Both the position numbers and the translations under genes were made by a program. Below, in pieces: positions 33,714 through 41,551 of a stretch of 64,000 bases of DNA. Position 1 is the first letter of the stretch. Every line of letters begins with the position of its first letter. The stretch comes from CAVSEK01 sp963726975 (GTDB lineage: Bacteria > Actinomycetota > Actinomycetes > Mycobacteriales > SCTD01): the NCBI GenBank assembly GCA_963726975.1, contig CAVSEK010000013.1, positions 992,001-1,056,000 on the forward strand, given 5' to 3'. Below the pieces are notes generated by a model. The model did not search any database. It was not told the origin of the DNA and was given only the letters and a program-made list of their open reading frames with translations.

Positions 33714-34769
33714 ATGCTCTCCACCGAGGCCGTCGCCGCCGAGAGCGCCACCGTGCACGTCCTGTGGATCAACGCCGGGCTGTCGTGCGACGGGGACTCG
33801 GTCGCGCTCACCGGCGCGACCCAGCCGAGCATCGAGGAGATCGCGCTCGGGGCGCTGCCGGGCCTGCCGCACGTGGCGGTCCACTGGCCGCTCATCGACT
33901 TCGAGTGCGGGCCCGCCGGCGGCGCGGACGACTTCCTCGAGTGGTTCTGGAAGGCCGACCGTGGAGAGCTCGAGCCGTTCGTGCTCGTGGTGGAGGGGTC
34001 CATCCCCAACGAGTCGCTCGCCGGTGAGGGCTACTGGTCGGGCTTCGGCAACGACCCGATGACCGGGCAGCCGGTCACCACGAGCGCGTGGCTCGACCGG
34101 CTGGCCCCCAAAGCGCTCGCGGTCCTGGCGGTCGGGACGTGCGCGACCTACGGCGGCATCCACGCGATGGCCGGCAACCCCACCGGCGCCATGGGCGTCC
34201 CGGACTACCTGGGGTGGGACTGGAAGAGCAAGGCGGGGCTCCCCATCGTCTGCGTCCCCGGCTGCCCGGTGCAGGGCGACAACCTCTCCGAGACCATCAC
34301 CTACCTGCTCTACCAGGCCACGGGCCAGGCGCCCATGATCCCGCTCGACGAGCAGCTGCGCCCGACGTGGTTGTTCGGCAACACGGTGCACGAGGGCTGC
34401 GACCGCGCCGGCTACTACGAGCAGGCGGACTTCGCCACGGAGTACGGCTCGCCGAAGTGCATCGTCAAGCTGGGCTGCTGGGGACCGGTCGTCAAGTGCA
34501 ACGTCCCCAAGCGCGGCTGGATCAACGGTGTCGGCGGGTGCCCCAACGTCGGCGGCATCTGCATCGGCTGCACCATGCCCGGGTTCCCGGACAAGTTCAT
34601 GCCGTTCATGGACGAGCCGCCGGGCGGCAAGCTCTCGACGACCGCGGTCGGCGCGTACGGCCGGACCGTCCGGACGCTGCGCGCGAGGACGACGGCCACC
34701 CTGGACAAGGAGCCGAAGTGGCGCAGGCGCGGCTCCCGCCTGCTGTCCGGCGCGACGCGCACCTGGTAG
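33714..34769 (+). CDS. hhyS: [NiFe]-hydrogenase small subunit, group 1h
   Basis: Electron-transfer subunit carrying three Fe-S clusters. 351 aa, no Tat signal, so cytoplasmic. The N-terminal proximal-cluster motif reads LSCDGDSVALTG (Cys25, Asp28): the second Cys of the usual CxxC is Asp, the hallmark of the actinobacterial O2-insensitive group. Further cluster regions: VGTCATYGG, CVPGCPVQGDN, HEGCDRAGYYEQADF, LGCWGPVVKCN and GGCPNVGGICIGCTMPGFPD. ATG 33714 sits 4 nt from GGAGG. The large subunit follows by 49 bp. Function inferred from the group: oxidation of H2 down to atmospheric levels for persistence. Confidence 0.96.
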   Translation: MLSTEAVAAESATVHVLWINAGLSCDGDSVALTGATQPSIEEIALGALPGLPHVAVHWPLIDFECGPAGGADDFLEWFWKADRGELEPFVLVVEGSIPNESLAGEGYWSGFGNDPMTGQPVTTSAWLDRLAPKALAVLAVGTCATYGGIHAMAGNPTGAMGVPDYLGWDWKSKAGLPIVCVPGCPVQGDNLSETITYLLYQATGQAPMIPLDEQLRPTWLFGNTVHEGCDRAGYYEQADFATEYGSPKCIVKLGCWGPVVKCNVPKRGWINGVGGCPNVGGICIGCTMPGFPDKFMPFMDEPPGGKLSTTAVGAYGRTVRTLRARTTATLDKEPKWRRRGSRLLSGATRTW

Positions 34770-34818
34770 CCGTGCCTGCCCCTCACACCCCCGTCACCTC
34801 CACCTCGGACGGAACGCC

Positions 34819-36615
34819 ATGACGTCGACCCTCCCGCGCACGGACACCACCCGGTCCCCGGACCGCGAGCTCGTCGAGATGGCCTGGGACCCGATCACCC
34901 GCATCGTCGGGAGCCTGGGCATCTACACCAAGGTCGACTTCGCGAACATGACGGTCGCGGAGTGCCACAGCACGTCGTCCATCTTCCGCGGCTACAGCAT
35001 CTTCATGAAGGGCAAGGACCCGCGCGACGCGCACTTCATCACCAGCCGCATCTGCGGCATCTGCGGCGACAACCACGCGACGTGCTCGTGCTACGCGCAG
35101 AACATGGCCTACGGCGTGAAGCCCCCGGACCTCGGCGAGTGGATCGTCAACCTCGGTGAGGCCGCCGAGTACATGTTCGACCACAACATCTTCCAGGAGA
35201 ACCTGGTCGGCGTCGACTACTGCGAACGCATGGTCAAGGAGACGAACCCGGCGGTGCTGGCGAAGGCCGAGAACACCCGCGCCGCCGGGCAGGACGCGCA
35301 CGGCTACCGCACGATCGCCGACGTCATGCGGGCCCTCAACCCGTTCACCGGCGAGTTCTACCGCGAGGCGCTGCAGGTCAGCAGGTGGACGCGCGAGATG
35401 TTCTGCCTCATGGAGGGGCGGCACGTGCACCCGTCCACGCTCTACCCGGGCGGGGTGGGCACGGTCGCGACCATCCAGCTGATGACGGACTACCAGACCC
35501 GGCTCATGCGCTACGTCGAGTTCATGAAGAAGGTCGTCCCGATGCACGACGACCTGTTCGACTTCTTCTACGACGCGCTGCCGGGGTACGAGCAGGTCGG
35601 GCTGCGGCGCACGCAGCTGGCCTGCTGGGGGTCCTTCCAGGACCCGGCGCACTGCAACTTCTCCTACCGCGACATGGAGGACTGGGGCCGGCACATGTTC
35701 GTCACCCCCGGCGTGGTCGTCGACGACGCGCTGGTGACCAACAGCCTCGTCGACATCAACCTGGGCATCCGCATCCTGCTCGGCAGCTCCTACTACGACG
35801 ACTGGCAGGACCAGGAGCAGTTCGTCAAGGTGGACCCGCTCGGCAACCCGGTCGACATGCACCACCCCTGGAACCAGCACACCAACCCGCGCCCGCAGAA
35901 GCGCGACCTCGACGACAAGTACAGCTGGGTCATGTCGCCCCGCTGGTACGACGGCACGGACCACCTCGCGCTCGACACCGGGGGTGGACCCCTCGCCCGG
36001 CTGTGGTCGACCGCCCTGTCGGGGCTCGTGGACATCGGGTACGTGAAGGCGACCGGCCGCTCGGTGCAGATCAACCTGCCGAAGACCGCGCTCAAGGGAC
36101 CGGTGTCCTTCGAGTGGAAGATCCCCGCCTGGAGCAACACGCTCGAGCGCAACCGCGCGCGCACGTACTTCCAGGCGTACGCCGCCGCCTGCGCCCTGCA
36201 CTTCTGCGAGCAGGCGCTCGTCGAGATCCGGGCCGGCCGCACGAAGACCTGGGAGAGCTTCGACGTGCCGGACGAGGCGATCGGGTGCGGCTTCACCGAG
36301 GCCGTGCGCGGCGTGCTGAGCCACCACATGGTGATCCGGGACGGGAAGATCGCGAACTACCACCCGTACCCGCCGACCCCCTGGAACGCCAACCCGCGCG
36401 ACGTGTACGGGACCCCCGGGCCGTACGAGGACGCCGTGCAGGACCAGCCGCTGTTCGAGGAGAACGACCGCGAGCACTTCAAGGGGATCGACATCATGCG
36501 GACCGTCCGCAGCTTCGACCCGTGCCTGCCGTGCGGCGTCCACATGTACCTCGGCGAGGGCAAGACCCTGAAGAAGGTGCACTCCCCCACGGCCGCGGTG
36601 TCGGGCGAGGAGTGA
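34819..36615 (+). CDS. hhyL: [NiFe]-hydrogenase large subunit, group 1h
   Basis: Catalytic subunit holding the NiFe(CN)2CO site. 598 aa. L1 motif SRICGICGDNHATCS gives Cys79 and Cys82; L2 motif DPCLPCGVH near the C-terminus gives Cys569 and Cys572, with His575 before a 23-residue tail (MYLGEGKTLKKVHSPTAAV...) expected to be removed by the protease encoded at 40017-40532. These L1/L2 sequences are those of group 1h rather than 1d or 2a. ATG 34819 and the partner hhyS upstream, hhyE-like gene overlapping by 4 bp downstream, form one operon. Confidence 0.97.
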   Translation: MTSTLPRTDTTRSPDRELVEMAWDPITRIVGSLGIYTKVDFANMTVAECHSTSSIFRGYSIFMKGKDPRDAHFITSRICGICGDNHATCSCYAQNMAYGVKPPDLGEWIVNLGEAAEYMFDHNIFQENLVGVDYCERMVKETNPAVLAKAENTRAAGQDAHGYRTIADVMRALNPFTGEFYREALQVSRWTREMFCLMEGRHVHPSTLYPGGVGTVATIQLMTDYQTRLMRYVEFMKKVVPMHDDLFDFFYDALPGYEQVGLRRTQLACWGSFQDPAHCNFSYRDMEDWGRHMFVTPGVVVDDALVTNSLVDINLGIRILLGSSYYDDWQDQEQFVKVDPLGNPVDMHHPWNQHTNPRPQKRDLDDKYSWVMSPRWYDGTDHLALDTGGGPLARLWSTALSGLVDIGYVKATGRSVQINLPKTALKGPVSFEWKIPAWSNTLERNRARTYFQAYAAACALHFCEQALVEIRAGRTKTWESFDVPDEAIGCGFTEAVRGVLSHHMVIRDGKIANYHPYPPTPWNANPRDVYGTPGPYEDAVQDQPLFEENDREHFKGIDIMRTVRSFDPCLPCGVHMYLGEGKTLKKVHSPTAAVSGEE

Positions 36616-37496
36616 GCGGGGCACCGCCCGACCCGGCCGCCGTCGGCGAGCGGGTCGAGCGCCTGCTGGAGGCCAGCGCCTCCGCGGGACCGGTCGCCCT
36701 CGAGCGCGCCGAGGAGCTGGTCCGACTGGTCGTGGAGCTCTACGGCGCCGGCCTCGAGCGCCTGCTGGACCTCGTGCACGAGTCCGGTCGGCTCGACGAC
36801 ACGCTGCTGGACGCGCTCGCCGGTGACGACCTCGTCTCGAGCCTGCTGCTCGTGCACGGCCTGCACCCCTGGGGGCCGACCGAGCGCGTCGAGCAGGCGC
36901 TCGACGGCGTCCGCCCCTACCTCGGGTCGCACGGCGGCGACGTCGAGCTGCTCGGCGTGTCCGACGACGGCGTCGTGACGCTGCGGCTGCTCGGCAGCTG
37001 CGACGGCTGCGCGTCGTCGGCGGCCACGCTGGAGCTCGCCGTCGAGGACGCCGTCCGCGCCGCGGCGCCGGAGGTCGTGTCCATCGAGGTCGTGCAGGCC
37101 GCCCCGCGCACCCTCATCCCGGTCGACGCCCTCGGCGCCCGGCTGCGCGGCGGGGTGACCTGGTCCCCGGTGGGGGTGGACGACCTCGCGCCGGGGGGTC
37201 TCGCGCACCGCACCGTGCAGGGCACGGCCGTCCTGCTGGCCCGGCTGACCTCCGGCTGGTACGCCTACCTCGACCGCTGCGCTGCCTGCGGCGGCTCCTT
37301 CGCCGGCGCCCTCCTGCTCGCCTCGCCCGCGACCCCGGGCAGCGCCCTGCTGCCGTGCCCGGAGTGCCGCACCTCCTACGACGTCCGTCGCGCCGGCACC
37401 GACGTCGCCGACCCGCACCGGCACCTGGAGCCGGTCCCGCTGCTGGAGCGGGACGGCGTGCTGGAGCTGGCCCTGCGGACGGCCGTCACCGCATGA
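36612..37496 (+). CDS. hhyE: HhyE-like iron-sulfur protein: NifU-type domain plus all-cysteine Rieske-like domain
   Basis: Probable electron-transfer or cluster-delivery partner, in the position of HhyE in mycobacterial group 1h operons (MSMEG_2718, directly after the large subunit). 294 aa. Residues 1-85 are helical, 92-160 form a NifU C-terminal-like domain with GSCDGCASSAATLELAVED (Cys130, Cys133), and 170-294 resemble a Rieske fold but carry CAAC (223, 226) and CPEC (249, 252) instead of the CxH...CxxH pairs. The all-Cys set suggests a 2Fe-2S ferredoxin-like or rubredoxin/zinc-type site. GTG 36612 overlaps the hhyL stop. The gene symbol rests on position and domains. Confidence 0.82.
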   Translation: MSGAPPDPAAVGERVERLLEASASAGPVALERAEELVRLVVELYGAGLERLLDLVHESGRLDDTLLDALAGDDLVSSLLLVHGLHPWGPTERVEQALDGVRPYLGSHGGDVELLGVSDDGVVTLRLLGSCDGCASSAATLELAVEDAVRAAAPEVVSIEVVQAAPRTLIPVDALGARLRGGVTWSPVGVDDLAPGGLAHRTVQGTAVLLARLTSGWYAYLDRCAACGGSFAGALLLASPATPGSALLPCPECRTSYDVRRAGTDVADPHRHLEPVPLLERDGVLELALRTAVTA

Positions 37497-38107
37497 GCAC
37501 CTCCGGGGCCCTCGACGTGCTGGGGCGCCTGCGCGCCGGCCGCCCCGAGCCCTCGCCGTACGAGCGGTGCGAGATGTGCGCCGCCCCCGTCGCCGAGCAG
37601 CACGGCCACGTCGTCGACGTCCGGAGCCGCGCGCTGATGTGCACGTGCCGACCGTGCTGGCTGCTGTTCTCGCGCGAGGGCGCGCACCTGGCCTACCGAG
37701 CGGTCCCGGACCGCTACCTCGCGCTGCCGGAGCTGCCTGCCGCGGTGTGGGCCTCGCTGGACCTGCCCGTCGGCACCGCGTTCCTGTTCCGCAACTCCGC
37801 CCTCGACCGGGTCGTCGCGTTCTACCCGGGCCCGGCGGGTGCGACCGAGTCCACGCTCGACCTCGGCGCCTGGGACCGCGTGGTCGCTGCGGCCCCACTG
37901 CTGCTGACGCTGCGCCCCGACGTCGAGGCGCTGCTGGCGCACGCCGCTGACGCGTCGTTCGAGGCGTTCGTCGTGCCCGTCGACGCCTGCTACGAGCTGG
38001 TCGGCACGCTCCGGCGGCTCTGGCGGGGGTTCGACGGCGGCGAGCAGGTGCGGTCCGCGCTGACCGCGTTCTTCGACGGCGTCCGCGGACGGGCGCGGCC
38101 GGCATGA
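37493..38107 (+). CDS. DUF5947-family protein of the group 1h hydrogenase locus
   Basis: 204 aa, function unknown, found with group 1h hydrogenases (family named from memory of such loci). Cys-rich N-terminal motif: CEMC at residues 27-30, then CTCRPCW about 27 residues later, with His in between (EQHGH), a likely zinc or Fe-S site. The rest is a compact alpha/beta domain (VGTAFLFRNSALDRVVAFYP, AFVVPVDACYELVGTLRRLW). No membrane segments. ATG 37493 overlaps the hhyE stop and the stop overlaps the next gene, so it is translated with the operon. Confidence 0.8.
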   Translation: MSTSGALDVLGRLRAGRPEPSPYERCEMCAAPVAEQHGHVVDVRSRALMCTCRPCWLLFSREGAHLAYRAVPDRYLALPELPAAVWASLDLPVGTAFLFRNSALDRVVAFYPGPAGATESTLDLGAWDRVVAAAPLLLTLRPDVEALLAHAADASFEAFVVPVDACYELVGTLRRLWRGFDGGEQVRSALTAFFDGVRGRARPA

Positions 38108-38736
38108 CCGACCTGGTGTTCGAGGTCCTCGACGTGCGGCCGCAGGAGCACGCGGCAGCCCCGCACCTGCTGTTCCGCCTGCACGTCACCGAGGCGACCG
38201 GCGCCGTCGTCCACGCCCTGGCGCTGCGCTGCCAGCTGCGCATCGAGCCGGCGAGGCGTCCGTACGACGAGCACGAGGAGGCGGGCCTCACGGACCTGTT
38301 CGGCACCCGCGACCGCTACCCGAGCACGCTGCGGACCTTCCTCTGGGCGCACGCCTCGACGATGGTGCAGGGGTTCACGGGCAGCACCGAGGTCGACCTG
38401 CCCGTGCCCGTGACCTACGACTTCGAGGTCGCCGGCACCAAGTACCTGCAGGCCCTGCGCGGTGGGGTGGTGCCGCTCGTCCTGCTGTTCAGCGGGACCG
38501 TCTTCACGCGGTCGGGCGCCGGGATGTCCGTGGAGCAGCTGTCGTGGTCCTGCGAGGCGTCCTGCCCGATGCCCGTCGAGGTGTGGCGCAGCCTCCTGGA
38601 GCACTACTTCCCGGGGAGCAGCTGGATCCGCCTGGACCCCGACACGCTCGAGGCGCTCCTGCGCTTCCGCCGCGAGCAGGGCCTGACGTCCTGGGAGTCG
38701 ACGCTCGCGCGGCTGCTGCCGGTCGGGGCACCGTGA
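38104..38736 (+). CDS. DUF6084-family protein of the group 1h hydrogenase locus
   Basis: 210 aa, function unknown. Looks like a beta-rich cytoplasmic protein: FEVLDVRPQEHAAAPHLLFR, a FLWAHASTMVQGFTG segment, PVPVTYDFEVAGTKYLQALR and WRSLLEHYFPGSSWIRLD. No cofactor motif or signal. Overlaps its neighbours by 4 bp on both sides. Proteins of this type accompany group 1h hydrogenases, so a role in assembly or in linking the enzyme to the respiratory chain is likely, but no sequence feature decides which. The DUF number is from memory. Confidence 0.78.
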   Translation: MTDLVFEVLDVRPQEHAAAPHLLFRLHVTEATGAVVHALALRCQLRIEPARRPYDEHEEAGLTDLFGTRDRYPSTLRTFLWAHASTMVQGFTGSTEVDLPVPVTYDFEVAGTKYLQALRGGVVPLVLLFSGTVFTRSGAGMSVEQLSWSCEASCPMPVEVWRSLLEHYFPGSSWIRLDPDTLEALLRFRREQGLTSWESTLARLLPVGAP

Positions 38737-40020
38737 GCCTGGTCGCGGCCCGTCAGGTCGCGGACGCGGTGCTGTACGAGGGCTACCTGCTCTACCCGTA
38801 CCGGAGCACGTCGGCCAAGAACCAGGTGCGCTGGCAGTTCGGCGTGCTCGGGCCCGCAGGGCGCTGCCGAGGCCGGTGTCGGGGAGCCCCCGTCCCTGCA
38901 CTGCGAGGTCGTCGTCGAGGCCACCGCCGAGGTCCGCGTGAGCGTGCGCTTCCTGCAGGTGCAGGCCCGGGGCGTGCAGGAGCGCACCGCCGAGGGCTGG
39001 CACGACGTCGAGCACCTGCTCGTGGGCGACACCCGGTGGGTGCCCTTCTCCGAGGCCGTCCCGCGCGAGGTCCACCTCGGGACGACGTGCCTGGACGCAG
39101 CGTCGCGGCACGACGTCGTCCTGCCCGGCGGGCGGGAGGTCGAGGCCGTCGCCGGAGGGCGCCTGGTCCGCCGTCGCTGGCCGCTGCGGGCCCGCCTCGA
39201 GGCCGAGCCCGTCGTCGGGGCGGACCCCGGCCTGCGCGTCCTGCGGCTGACCCTGACCAACCTCGCCACCTGGCCGGGCACCACGCAGGGCCGGGGCGCT
39301 CGCGACGTCGCCGCCCGGACCTCGCTCGTCGGCACCCACCTGCTGCTCACCGCCCGCGGCGGCGCACTGCTGTCCCTGCTCGACCCGCCCGCCCGGGCCC
39401 GCGCCGACGCCGCGCGCTGCCGGCAGGACCGGTGCTGGCCCGTGCTGGTCTCCGAGGACGACGGCCGCGACGCCGTGCTCGTCGCACCGATCGTCCTCGG
39501 CGACCACCCGCGGATCGCCCCCGAGAGCGTCGGCGACCTGTTCGACGCCACCGAGATCGACGAGATCCTCACCCTGCGGGTGCAGACGATGACCGAGGAC
39601 GAGAAGGCGGCGGCACGCGGGACCGACCCCCGGGCTGCCGAGATCCTCGCCCGCTGCGACGCGTTGCAGGACGCGGCCCTCGCCGCGCTCCACGGGGCCC
39701 GGCGCGACGAGCCGGTCTGGCCCGGCTGGGGCGACGAGGTCGAGCCGGAGGCCGACAGCGTGGTCGTGGCCGGCGTGCCCCTGCGCCGGGGCAGCCGGGT
39801 GCGGCTGAGGCCGTCTCGACGGGCCGACGCCCAGGACGTCTTCCTGGCCGGGCAGGTCGCCGTCGTCGCCCGGGTCTACGGCGACCTCGACGGCCGCACG
39901 CACCTCGCCGTCACGCTGGAGGACGACCCCGCCGCCGACCTCTACGACGTGACCGGCCGCTACTACTACTTCGGCCCCGAGGAGCTCGAGCCGCTGCCGG
40001 CCGAGGGGGTCGCGCGATGA
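38733..40020 (+). CDS. Conserved hypothetical protein of the group 1h hydrogenase locus, one frameshift
   Basis: About 429 aa, unknown function. N-terminus VSLVAARQVADAVLYEGYLL followed by YPYRSTSAKNQVRWQFGVLG; after a frame change near 38863 (one extra G in GCAG[G]GCGCT) it continues with PSLHCEVVVEATAEVRVSVR and, further on, LVSEDDGRDAVLVAPIVLGD, PRIAPESVGDLFDATEIDEI, an EILTLRVQTMTEDEK helix and a C-terminal beta domain ending GRYYYFGPEELEPL. No membrane helices or metal motif. 1288 nt, one more than whole codons. GTG 38733 overlaps the upstream gene; the stop overlaps the protease start. Confidence 0.8.
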
Positions 40021-40532
40021 CCGTCCTCGTCGCCGGCATCGGCAACGTGTTCCTCTCCGACGACGGCTTCGGCTGCGAGGTCGTGCGGGCCCTGCGGTCG
40101 GTCCCGTTGCCCGACGGGGTCGAGGTCGTCGACTACGGCATCCGCGGGATGCACCTGGCCTACGACCTGCTCGCCGGTTACGACGCGCTCGTCGTCGTCG
40201 ACGCCCTCCCCGGCGACGGTGACCCCGGCGACCTCGCCGTGCTCGAGGTGGGGCCGGACGACCTCGGTACCGCAGAGCTCGACGCGCACGGCATGGCACC
40301 GGTGTCGGTGCTGGCGAGCCTCGGACAGCTCGGCGGGACGCTGCCGCCCACGTACGTCGTGGGCTGCCGGCCCGCCGACGTCAGCGAGGGCATGGGGCTG
40401 ACCCCCACCGTCGCCCGTGCCGTCCCGGCGGCCGTCGCGCTCGTCGCCGAGGTGCTCGGCGACCGGCTCGGGATCGTGGTGGGGCGCGACCGCGCCACCA
40501 CCGAGGCACGTGCAGGAGGGGGAAGTCCATGA
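40017..40532 (+). CDS. Hydrogenase maturation protease
   Basis: Endopeptidase of the HyaD/HybD family that trims the C-terminal tail of the large subunit after nickel insertion. 171 aa. Family features: VLVAGIGNVFLSDDGFGCEV at the N-terminus (conserved GNxxxxDDGxG with the metal-sensing Asp/Glu), VVDYGIRGMHLAYDLL, DALVVVDALPGDG and a conserved His in LDAHGMAPVSVLASL. ATG 40017 overlaps the previous stop and the stop overlaps the small-protein start. Its substrate is presumably HhyL, whose tail follows His575. Confidence 0.93.
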   Translation: MTVLVAGIGNVFLSDDGFGCEVVRALRSVPLPDGVEVVDYGIRGMHLAYDLLAGYDALVVVDALPGDGDPGDLAVLEVGPDDLGTAELDAHGMAPVSVLASLGQLGGTLPPTYVVGCRPADVSEGMGLTPTVARAVPAAVALVAEVLGDRLGIVVGRDRATTEARAGGGSP

Positions 40533-40648
40533 GGGTCGTCGGCATCATCGCGACGTGCGTCACCGGGGCGGTCGCGCTGCTCGGCGTGGTCGTCGGGGTG
40601 CGCTCCGTCCCGGACGTGAAGCGCTACCTGAGCATCCGGTCGATGTAG
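40529..40648 (+). CDS. 39-residue single-pass membrane protein (DUF6893-like)
   Basis: MRVVGIIATCVTGAVALLGV opens a single hydrophobic helix of about 20 residues (3-24), followed by a basic C-terminus (SVPDVKRYLSIRSM). ATG 40529 overlaps the protease stop (ATGA) and the last base of its TAG is the first base of the hypA GTG, so it is translationally coupled on both sides. AGGAGGGGGAAG provides a strong ribosome-binding site. Small proteins of this kind sit in group 1h loci (family number from memory). A membrane tether or assembly aid for the hydrogenase is a reasonable guess only. Confidence 0.8.
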   Translation: MRVVGIIATCVTGAVALLGVVVGVRSVPDVKRYLSIRSM

Positions 40649-41064
40649 TGCACGAGATGGGGTACTGCGACGGCGTGCTGGAGGCCGTCCTGCGGCGCGC
40701 CGGCGACCGGACCGTCAGTGCGGTCGGCGTGCAGGTCGGCGCGGTGCACCGCGTCGTACCGGCCGCCTTCCAGCAGTCCTTCGAGATCGCGGCCCTCGGC
40801 ACCCTCGCAGAGGGGGCCCGCACGGAGGTGACCGTCGTGCCGGTCCGCGGGCACTGCCTGGACTGCCGCGCCGGCTTCCCGTCGGCCGATCCCGCGCCCG
40901 CCTGCCCGTCCTGCGGCTCCCTCGACGTGGCGGTCGAGGGCGGGCAGGACGTGGTGCTCGAGTGGGTCGCCTACGGCGGGCCGGTCGCTGACGGCGCGGG
41001 TGAACGCGTCCCTCCCCACACCCACACGCACGCCCCCGCGCACGCCGCCGAGGGGGTGGGCTGA
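40648..41064 (+). CDS. hypA: Hydrogenase nickel-incorporation protein HypA
   Basis: Nickel chaperone for the NiFe site. The N-terminus V-H-E-M-G-Y-C gives the Ni-binding His2 and Glu3. The zinc domain has two CxxC pairs: RGHCLDCRAGF and PACPSCGSLDV. 138 aa, longer than the usual 115 because of a His-rich tail (PPHTHTHAPAH) that may bind nickel. GTG 40648 shares one base with the previous stop codon. No hypB follows, although HypA normally acts with HypB; the His tail may partly compensate (inference). Confidence 0.95.
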   Translation: MHEMGYCDGVLEAVLRRAGDRTVSAVGVQVGAVHRVVPAAFQQSFEIAALGTLAEGARTEVTVVPVRGHCLDCRAGFPSADPAPACPSCGSLDVAVEGGQDVVLEWVAYGGPVADGAGERVPPHTHTHAPAHAAEGVG

Positions 41065-41065
41065 C

Positions 41066-41335
41066 GTGTGCCTCGCCATCCCGGGCCAGGTGGTGGAGCT
41101 CCTGCCCGGCAACGACGACCAGCTGGCGCTCGTCGACGTGGTCGGCGTCCGCCGCAAGATCAACATCGGGCTCCTCGACGAGCCGCCGGCGCCAGGCGAC
41201 CACGTGCTCATCCACGTCGGCTTCGCCATGTCGAAGGTCGACGAGCAGGAGGCCGCCGAGGCGCTGTCGATGCTCAAGCTCATGGGGGCGGCCTTCACCG
41301 ACGAGCTGCAGGCCGTCGCCGGCTCGAGCATCTGA
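41066..41335 (+). CDS. hypC: Hydrogenase assembly chaperone HypC
   Basis: Carries the Fe(CN)2CO moiety with HypD and hands it to the large subunit. 89 aa, starts V-C-L-A-I-P-G-Q, with the essential Cys2 and the family signature; also DHVLIHVGFAMSKVDEQEA. GTG 41066. One base overlaps the following gene, which is a second HypC-like protein. Confidence 0.96.
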   Translation: MCLAIPGQVVELLPGNDDQLALVDVVGVRRKINIGLLDEPPAPGDHVLIHVGFAMSKVDEQEAAEALSMLKLMGAAFTDELQAVAGSSI

Positions 41336-41541
41336 TGGACCGCTGCTCGGCCGAGCCCGGCTGCATCACCTGCGGCGACGTCGCTGTCCCGCTGACGGTG
41401 CTGACGGTCGCCGGGTCGGACGCCACCTGCGAGGACGCGGAGCACCGCACGGAGCTCGTCGCCACCGAGCTCGTCGGACCGGTGGTCGCCGGCGAGCGGC
41501 TGCTCGTGCACGCCGGCGTCGCCCTGGAGAAGTTGTCGTGA
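41335..41541 (+). CDS. Second HypC/HupF-like chaperone, without Cys2
   Basis: 68 aa. The core resembles HypC (CITCGDVAVPLTVL then ELVATELVGPVVAGERLLVH, AGVALEKL), but the N-terminus is MDRCSAEPGCITCGD and not M-C, so the invariant iron-binding Cys2 is absent. Instead there are four cysteines in the first 50 residues (MDRC, GC, TC and ATC), which could form a metal site. ATG 41335 overlaps the hypC stop by one base. Often annotated as hydrogenase assembly protein HupF. Role probably as a variant chaperone for this type of large subunit. Confidence 0.82.
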   Translation: MDRCSAEPGCITCGDVAVPLTVLTVAGSDATCEDAEHRTELVATELVGPVVAGERLLVHAGVALEKLS

Positions 41542-41551
41542 GGAGCGGCTC

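Noticed and set aside
36612..37496. Assignment of hhyE as a true Rieske protein
   Set aside because: The required histidine ligands are replaced by Cys, so only a Rieske-like fold is proposed.
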